Positions 7,147-10,265 of a stretch of DNA of 10,265 nucleotides are shown here, piece by piece. Position numbers and translations under genes: made by a program. The notes below the pieces were generated by a model. It had not been told where the DNA came from and ran no database searches. It saw nothing but the letters and a program-made list of their open reading frames with translations. Position 1 is the stretch's first letter. Every line of letters begins with the position of its first letter. The stretch is taken from assembly GCA_050744225.1 (NCBI GenBank), contig JBOGGT010000048.1, positions 1 to 10,265 on the forward strand. The letters are read 5' to 3'. This DNA comes from JAVKSL01 sp050744225. Lineage in GTDB: Bacteria > Actinomycetota > Acidimicrobiia > Acidimicrobiales > JAJPHD01.

Positions 7147-7187
7147 GTGTTGCAGTTGTCCACCGAAAATGTGGACAACCGCAACAC
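7147..7187. repeat. 17-bp dyad with DnaA-box-like half sites
   Basis: The left arm 7147-7163 and right arm 7171-7187 are complementary at 16 of 17 positions (one A/C mismatch at 7154/7180) around the 7-base loop CGAAAAT. Each arm contains a sequence like the high-GC actinobacterial DnaA box TTGTCCACA: exact on the minus strand at 7170-7178, and TTGTCCACC on the plus strand at 7156-7164. As RNA it would fold very stably. No T run follows. It lies in the gene-free stretch 7023-7284. It may be a protein-binding palindrome, a bidirectional terminator or a short mobile palindrome. Confidence 0.6.
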
Positions 7188-7195
7188 GCTGGGGG

Positions 7196-7244
7196 CGCCC
7201 GCTCGGGATAGACCCTATGGTAGGTCCGAGCCGGCGGGCGTTTT
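7196..7244 (+). terminator. Structured hairpin followed by TTTT
   Basis: CGCCCGC (7196-7202) pairs with GCGGGCG (7234-7240). Inside it TCG (7203-7205) pairs with CGA (7227-7229), and GACC (7211-7214) pairs with GGTC (7223-7226), with a 4-base bulge on the 3' side. TTTT follows at 7241-7244. This is the most terminator-like structure downstream of the lipoprotein gene, though it starts 174 bases after the stop and just after the 17-bp dyad. Confidence 0.42.
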
Positions 7245-7256
7245 GGCGCGATAGGC

Positions 7257-7295
7257 GTTCAGGCGACGTGTTCAGGCGACGTGTTCAGGCGACGT
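7257..7295. repeat. Three perfect tandem copies of a 13-bp unit
   Basis: GTTCAGGCGACGT occurs at 7257-7269, 7270-7282 and 7283-7295 with no mismatch. Read on the minus strand each copy contains GCCTGA, so the array begins inside the last codons of the orphan ORF at 7285-7479 and repeats its stop codon. Perfect identity suggests recent slippage or a maintained binding array. Confidence 0.9.
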
Positions 7296-7479
7296 CGGAG
7301 CGGAAGCTCTGGAACACCTCGTCCTCGACCTTCTTGACCTCGGTTGCATCAGAAAAGCGGTGGTCTATCTGGCTCTCCGCTGCCTCTTGAATCTGGCTGT
7401 AGGAGCTGAAGCTCGGGACCAGCTTGCTGAACTTAACGCCCGCGTGGAGCAGCTTGTTACCCTGGCTGACCGAGGACAC
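7285..7479 (-). CDS. Orphan 64-residue hypothetical ORF or C-terminal gene fragment
   Basis: The minus-strand frame has a G/C third position in about four codons of five, like real genes here, and a protein-like composition (QIQEAAESQIDHRF, EVKKVEDEVFQSF), suggesting a helical C-terminus. GTG 7479 is the only start seen; no Shine-Dalgarno precedes it. The frame remains open back to TAA at 7516-7518 with plausible residues (AVGGATSLAGTA), so the piece may be the remnant of a longer gene. No family was recognised. It sits downstream of a truncated marR on the same strand, in a region of broken genes. Confidence 0.4.
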   Translation of the reverse strand: MSSVSQGNKLLHAGVKFSKLVPSFSSYSQIQEAAESQIDHRFSDATEVKKVEDEVFQSFRSDVA

Positions 7480-7564
7480 GGCTGTACCGGCGAGCGAGGT
7501 GGCGCCTCCGACTGCTTATCTCCAGCCTGTCGCAAAGGACCCATCCACGGGTGGACTCGTTCAA

Positions 7565-7583
7565 CGCTCCGGGCCTCGGAGCG
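7565..7583 (-). terminator. Hairpin directly after the MarR stop
   Basis: CGCTCCG (7565-7571) pairs perfectly with CGGAGCG (7577-7583) around a 5-base loop. On the minus strand the stem begins one base after the TGA (7587-7585) of the MarR fragment. No strong U tract follows (TTGAACG), so it is a U-poor terminator candidate for marR. Confidence 0.45.
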
Positions 7584-7584
7584 C

Positions 7585-7821
7585 TCAGATGGCATCGTTG
7601 CTGGCGGTGGTGAACTCGCCAATCAGGCTCAGCTCGTCTTCGTCGTAGTCGGCGAGGACGCCTGAGAGGGCCTCGCCCGCGGGTTGGAATCGGGCCATGA
7701 GTGCTTGCATGGCTTCTCCGTGGGCGACCTCGATGGTCACCAGCCTGCGATCGGGCGAGTCCCGGCGCCGGCGCAGGTAGCCGGCGCCCTCCAAGCGGTC
7801 GATGACGGCGGTGATCGGCGA
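7585..7821 (-). pseudogene. MarR-family transcriptional regulator, 5'-truncated
   Basis: Seventy-eight codons remain, about half of a normal MarR protein of roughly 150 residues. The retained part starts in the DNA-recognition helix (SPITAVIDRLEGAGYLRRRR), continues through the wing (RDSPDRRLVTIEV, with the family's DxxDRR motif) and ends with the C-terminal dimerisation helices (LADYDEDELSLIGEFTTASN). The N-terminal ligand/dimer helices and first half of the winged helix are gone. At 7818-7821 the sequence changes into the oppositely oriented integrase remnant. Past that point the MarR frame gives no family-like residues. TTG 7794 could formally start a 69-residue protein, but it would lack the recognition helix, so the gene is called broken. 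The hairpin at 7565-7583 is its probable terminator. Confidence 0.75.
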
Positions 7822-8538
7822 TCCTGAACACCGCGGTGGCTGACGAGGTGATCGTCACGAACCCCTGCAAGGTCAAGGGAGCCGGCCAGGTCCGCTCCCC
7901 CGAGCGCCCCACCACCACCGTGGCGGAGCTGGCCGCGGCGGTCAAGGCGCTGCCGGAGCACTATCAAGCGACCGCCCTACTCGCCGCCTGGTGCCAGTTG
8001 CGCCGGGGAGAAGTGCTCGGGCTCCAGCGCCGGGACGTTGACCTGCTCCACGCAACCCTCAAGGATCGAGCGGGCCTGGGTCAAGCCGCCCAACGGTGCT
8101 CATGTGCTCGGGCCACCCAAGACCGAGAAGGGGACCCGTACACTCGCCATCCCGGCAAACATCTTGCCGGCGCTTGCCCTCCACCTGGACCGCTTCACCG
8201 CTCCGGAGCCGGGCGCCTGGCTGTTCCCTGGCACCGCCGGGAACCCGGTCACGCCGCGGAGCCTTGGGCGAGCCTGGGAGAAGGCCCGCCGAGCTGCCGG
8301 CCGGCCGGACCTACACCTGCACGACCTCAGACACTCGGGACTGACTTGGGCTGCCGCCAGTGGAGGTAGCCTGGCCGAGCTAATGCGCCGTGGAGGCCAC
8401 GCCACACCCGCGGCGGCCCTGCGCTACCAGCACGCCACGGAGGACCGAGACGCCGCCATAGCCGCCGCTTTGGCCGCCCTGGGTACCCCAGCGCCGGTAG
8501 TGCCGATTCGCCCCGAGAAGGCCACCGATGTCCGGTAA
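7818..8538 (+). pseudogene. int: Tyrosine recombinase/phage-type integrase, N-terminally truncated and frameshifted
   Basis: The reading begins at AILNTAV, the end of the core-binding domain, and continues as DEVIVTNPCKVKGAG. The catalytic domain follows: Arg I in CQLRRGEVLGL (codon 8001-8003), beta-hairpin Lys in GPPKTEKGTRTLAIP (8119-8121), HDLRH (His 8320, Arg 8329, His 8332), GGH (His 8398) and the nucleophile Tyr in ALRYQHA (8425-8427). All catalytic residues survive. At about 8059-8062 (CTCAAGG) the first frame, ending DVDLLHATL, must lose one base to join the second, RIERAWVKPP. This is either a real frameshift or a read error. Full-length relatives have about 370-400 residues, so roughly the first 140 are missing, replaced by the MarR remnant. 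An in-frame TGA at 7812-7814 blocks upstream extension. The gene ends 94 bases before a tRNA-Glu 3' half, its likely target site. Confidence 0.85.
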
Positions 8539-8570
8539 AAACGCCACCGTTCCCGGACATTTCCCGGACA
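8529..8570. repeat. Three copies of TGTCCGG(G/T)AA between int and the att-like core
   Basis: On the minus strand TGTCCGGGAA occurs at 8559-8550 and 8570-8561, spaced 11 bp, about one helical turn. On the plus strand an inverted copy, TGTCCGGTAA, lies at 8529-8538 and includes the integrase stop codon. The inverted pair ATGTCCGG / CCGGACAT (8528-8535 and 8553-8560) could also form an 8-bp hairpin acting as the int terminator. Repeats beside an att core suit integrase arm sites or excisionase sites, but this is inference. Confidence 0.55.
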
Positions 8571-8632
8571 AGCTAGCCCGTCGGCGCCGGCTACACCTGG
8601 CAATAATACACTTTGAACTGCACCTTTACGAG

Positions 8633-8673
8633 TAGCCCCAACGGGATTCGAACCCGTGCCTCCACCTTGAGAG
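8633..8673 (-). other. 3' half of tRNA-Glu(CTC): candidate integration (att) core
   Basis: Read on the minus strand this 41-base piece holds the anticodon loop CTCTCAA (8673-8667, anticodon CTC), the 3' anticodon strand GGTGG, a 4-base variable loop AGGC, a perfect T arm (ACGGG TTCGAAT CCCGT), the 3' acceptor strand TGGGGCT and discriminator A at 8633. CCA is not encoded. No matching 5' half exists: upstream of the loop GTCGCT replaces the expected CCACC anticodon strand, and no D arm or acceptor 5' strand was found. A tRNA cut precisely at the anticodon loop is the classical footprint of tyrosine-recombinase integration into a tRNA 3' end. Identification as Glu rests on the CTC anticodon and likeness to actinobacterial tRNA-Glu. 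Confidence 0.8.
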
Positions 8674-8777
8674 AGCGACCCGTCCTGCGCGTGGCGACTG
8701 TTTGGGCAGTTCAGCGTGCTTCTAGGGTGCCTCCAGTGCTCACCGCAGGGTCTCTGTGCGCCCTGCGCGACAAATCT

Positions 8778-8799
8778 GTGATCAAACGGTGATCAAACG
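8778..8799. repeat. Two tandem 11-bp direct repeats, GTGATCAAACG
   Basis: Perfect copies occupy 8778-8788 and 8789-8799, each containing the palindrome TGATCA. The 11-bp period puts both on one face of the helix. They lie about 105 bp from the tRNA-Glu core on the side away from int. The stretch 8674-8897 has no gene and is otherwise featureless. The sequence differs from the repeats on the int side, so they cannot both be sites for the same protein domain. Confidence 0.6.
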
Positions 8800-8882
8800 G
8801 GTCTCCCCGACGGCCGGCGTGCGAACCATCTCCAGCTGAGTCGCTCATCGTCACCGCCGGTGCGCCACGGTCGAGACGTTCC

Positions 8883-8891
8883 TGCGATACT
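8883..8891 (+). promoter_or_regulatory. Extended -10 promoter giving a leaderless transcript
   Basis: TGC precedes GATACT (8886-8891), four of six matches to TATAAT with a TGN extension. The expected start of transcription would fall at or next to GTG 8898, the start of the GAF-domain gene, which has no Shine-Dalgarno. Leaderless mRNAs are common in Actinomycetota. No -35 is apparent. Confidence 0.32.
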
Positions 8892-8897
8892 GCTCAG

Positions 8898-9629
8898 GTG
8901 CCCGGCGTGCTCAAGATCCGAAGTCGTCTGCTTCGCGCCGGTGGACGCTTGGCCCCCTCGCTGCTCGCGGGTGTGTTCCTCCTCTTGGTCCCCACGGTGT
9001 TCTCCCTGTACCCGGCCGAGCTGGCGGACCTCCGACTATGGATCCGAATCCTCGTCGGCCTCGGGTGGACTGGTTTGGCCGTCCTCGTGGTCGCTGGCGG
9101 GGCGGCAAAGGATCGCGACGTCAAGCAGGCTGTGAACGCCCTGGAGGCGATGAGGGGCCGTGCCGTCTCCGAGATTCTCTCGGTCGTCCTCCGGCCCGGC
9201 ACCGGTGGATCGCCGGAGCAGTACCGCTGGTCGGTGGCGCTATTGGATGGCGGGTCCGATCTGCTCCTGCCCAACTTTCCCTTCCCTGTCACCGACCCAG
9301 GCGATCCGAGGGTCTTCGCCGTCGGCTGCGGGGCAGCAGGACAAGCGTTCCGGGAGCGCAAGCCCATCGCGGTCTGGGGAGACGCAGTCTCGAGCCCCAG
9401 CTATCACCTCAAGCCGGCCCAGCAGGTTTACTTCTCGGAATTCAAGTCAGTCGCCGCGGTGCCCATCTTGATCGGAGGAACAATTCCGGTCGGGGTCGTC
9501 TCTGCCATCGGGCATGAAGACGACCAGTTCTTCGCTAATCCAAGCGGTGCCGGAGCCAGGCTCCTCCTCGATCGAGCCGAGCTTGTCGGTGTTGTCCTGG
9601 CCGACACGCTGTTCGGCCCCGCTGCGTGA
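8898..9629 (+). CDS. Two-transmembrane protein with cytoplasmic GAF-like domain
   Basis: The 243-residue product starts with a basic tail (KIRSRLLR), then two hydrophobic helices at about 18-38 and 47-69 joined by a short loop, placing both ends in the cytoplasm by the positive-inside rule. A helical linker (about 71-98) leads to a GAF-like sensor domain (about 105-240). Its recognisable parts are VGCGAAGQAFRERKPIAVWG (about 142-161), FSEFKSVAAVPILIGG and a final VVSAIGHEDDQFF block, typical of GAF domains that bind small molecules. There is no kinase, cyclase or nuclease output domain, so the ligand and effect are unknown. GTG 8898 is the first plausible start and matches a leaderless promoter. 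It lies on the far side of the tRNA-Glu half from the integrase, so it may be element cargo. Confidence 0.72.
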   Translation: MPGVLKIRSRLLRAGGRLAPSLLAGVFLLLVPTVFSLYPAELADLRLWIRILVGLGWTGLAVLVVAGGAAKDRDVKQAVNALEAMRGRAVSEILSVVLRPGTGGSPEQYRWSVALLDGGSDLLLPNFPFPVTDPGDPRVFAVGCGAAGQAFRERKPIAVWGDAVSSPSYHLKPAQQVYFSEFKSVAAVPILIGGTIPVGVVSAIGHEDDQFFANPSGAGARLLLDRAELVGVVLADTLFGPAA

Positions 9630-9655
9630 GGTGACCCTCACCAACTGGCGCTACC

Positions 9656-9832
9656 ATGGCAGGCATGATCCGGCACATCCTGCAGCAGTCCGTCGAAGGC
9701 CAAGTGGTCTCGTTCGAGGAGGAGCCGGCGGAGCGCGCCCAACGAGAGGAGTTGGGAGCACTAACGGGCCACTTCGGGATCACCGAAGGACAGCGCGAGG
9801 CACTGCGGCAAGCGATCGCGTCTACCCGCTAG
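9656..9832 (+). CDS. Small conserved-looking hypothetical protein (58 or 55 residues)
   Basis: ATG 9656 and ATG 9665 are in frame; the latter has GGCAGG close by and gives 55 residues starting MIRHILQQSVEGQVV. The middle is acidic (SFEEEPAERAQREEL) and the end helical (FGITEGQREALRQAI). About 80 percent of third positions are G or C, as in the neighbouring genes, which supports real coding. It begins 26 bases after the GAF-protein stop on the same strand and may be cotranscribed; a short hairpin GTGAGG/CCTCAC (9626-9641) lies between. No family was recognised. Confidence 0.55.
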   Translation: MAGMIRHILQQSVEGQVVSFEEEPAERAQREELGALTGHFGITEGQREALRQAIASTR

Positions 9833-9959
9833 GTTCTATTGCGGCTGAGCGAGCGCTGATCTCAGCTGTTCCGCCCATCACCGAGCCGTCAACCCGTCCC
9901 AATTCGAAACCGCGCCGTCACGCCAGCGGCAGGGCACCTGGCGCAACTTCGATCTGCGA

Positions 9960-10253
9960 TCAACCTCGGATGCCACGAAGGGCCGGTGGGCGGTCCACCT
10001 TGGCATCGATGGCGGTGCTGAGCAGCTCGACCAGCGACTTGCAGAAGTCCTCCACGCTCGGCCCAGAGGCGTGTTGGATGCCGAGCACACGTTCCAACTC
10101 CATGACCGGTACGAGCTTACGGCCACCGAGGACGATGGCCCGCAGCTCACCAGCGTTGATGGCCCGATAGACGCTCTCCCGGCGCAGGCCGAGGAGGCGA
10201 GCGGCCTCGGCCACCGGAACGGCGAGGGGTTCCAGGCTCAAGCTGGCCCCCAC
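9960..10253 (-). CDS. Excisionase-like helix-turn-helix DNA-binding protein (HTH_17 type), start uncertain
   Basis: The 97-residue reading from GTG 10253 contains a MerR/excisionase-type winged helix: VPVAEAARLLGLRRESVYRA (about residues 12-31), then INAGELRAIVLGGRKLVPVM, the pattern of single-domain excisionase-family proteins that bind element ends or regulate element genes. A C-terminal helical part follows (VEDFCKSLVELLSTAIDAKV). The frame is open to the window edge, so the true start may lie beyond 10265. Proteins of this kind are often encoded next to an integrase. None follows here on the minus strand: 9833-9959 shows no integrase-like reading. This suggests a broken xis-int pair or a regulator used in trans. 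Confidence 0.8.
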   Translation of the reverse strand: MGASLSLEPLAVPVAEAARLLGLRRESVYRAINAGELRAIVLGGRKLVPVMELERVLGIQHASGPSVEDFCKSLVELLSTAIDAKVDRPPALRGIRG

Positions 10254-10265
10254 GGCAACGGGCGA

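Noticed and set aside
7049..7295. CRISPR array
   Set aside because: The repeated units are 13 bp in direct tandem without spacers, and the dyads are single; nothing resembles repeat-spacer architecture.
7360..7665. Plus-strand 101-codon frame with a leucine-zipper-like stretch
   Set aside because: Third positions are about half A/T where it overlaps the orphan ORF, unlike genes here, and it runs antisense through the hairpin and the MarR fragment.
8631..8700. Complete tRNA gene on the minus strand
   Set aside because: The T arm and 3' acceptor strand are perfect, but no complementary 5' anticodon strand, D arm or acceptor 5' strand exists within tRNA distance, so it is only a 3' half.
9514..10170. 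Plus-strand 218-codon frame
   Set aside because: It crosses the end of the GAF gene, the small protein and the antisense of the HTH gene in a non-coding-like frame with high Ser/Pro/Arg and no motif.

Overview
The window is about two-thirds G+C with strong G/C preference at third codon positions. Gene content (truB-type cluster remnant ribF / rpsO / pnp, an Actinomycetota-style Cfp30B-like VOC protein, GTG starts, possible leaderless promoters) points to a high-GC actinobacterium, probably not a well-studied genus. That placement is inference; nothing here fixes the class.

Positions 1-4472 are housekeeping. On the minus strand lie ribF (riboflavin kinase/FAD synthetase), rpsO (ribosomal protein S15) and pnp (polynucleotide phosphorylase, running off the left edge in a Gly/Arg/Asp-repeat tail). 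A long hairpin sits in the rpsO-pnp spacer, where RNase III processing and PNPase autoregulation are known to act in other bacteria. A small ribosome-rescue peptidyl-tRNA hydrolase (ArfB type) is inserted on the opposite strand between rpsO and ribF. Positions 4563-7022 form a likely plus-strand operon: a two-domain VOC (glyoxalase-fold) protein, a DUF1697 protein, a 9-codon ORF with a good ribosome binding site, and an unrecognised cysteine-rich lipoprotein.

Positions 7023-8880 look like a mobile-element scar. In order they hold a terminator-like hairpin, a 17-bp dyad with DnaA-box-like half sites, a second structured hairpin followed by TTTT, three perfect 13-bp tandem repeats, an orphan 64-codon ORF, the C-terminal half of a MarR regulator, and an N-terminally truncated, once-frameshifted tyrosine recombinase. 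The MarR and recombinase pieces are fused head to head at about 7818-7821. Downstream of the recombinase are short repeats and then the 3' half of a tRNA-Glu(CTC), cut exactly at the anticodon loop. That is the expected att core of a tRNA-targeting integrative element.

Positions 8898-10265 lie beyond the att-like core: a two-transmembrane GAF-domain protein, a 55-58-residue small protein, and an excisionase-like helix-turn-helix protein on the minus strand at the right edge. These may be cargo or a control module of the same or a neighbouring integrative element. The geometry (int on the 3' side of a tRNA half, other genes on its 5' side) resembles an attP or a tandem-element junction more than a simple attR.

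No CRISPR array, rRNA, complete tRNA or insertion sequence was seen. The best leads for novelty are the att-like region with its flanking repeats, the DnaA-box-like dyad, the in-frame stop upstream of the lipoprotein, and the 2TM-GAF / small protein / HTH cluster.
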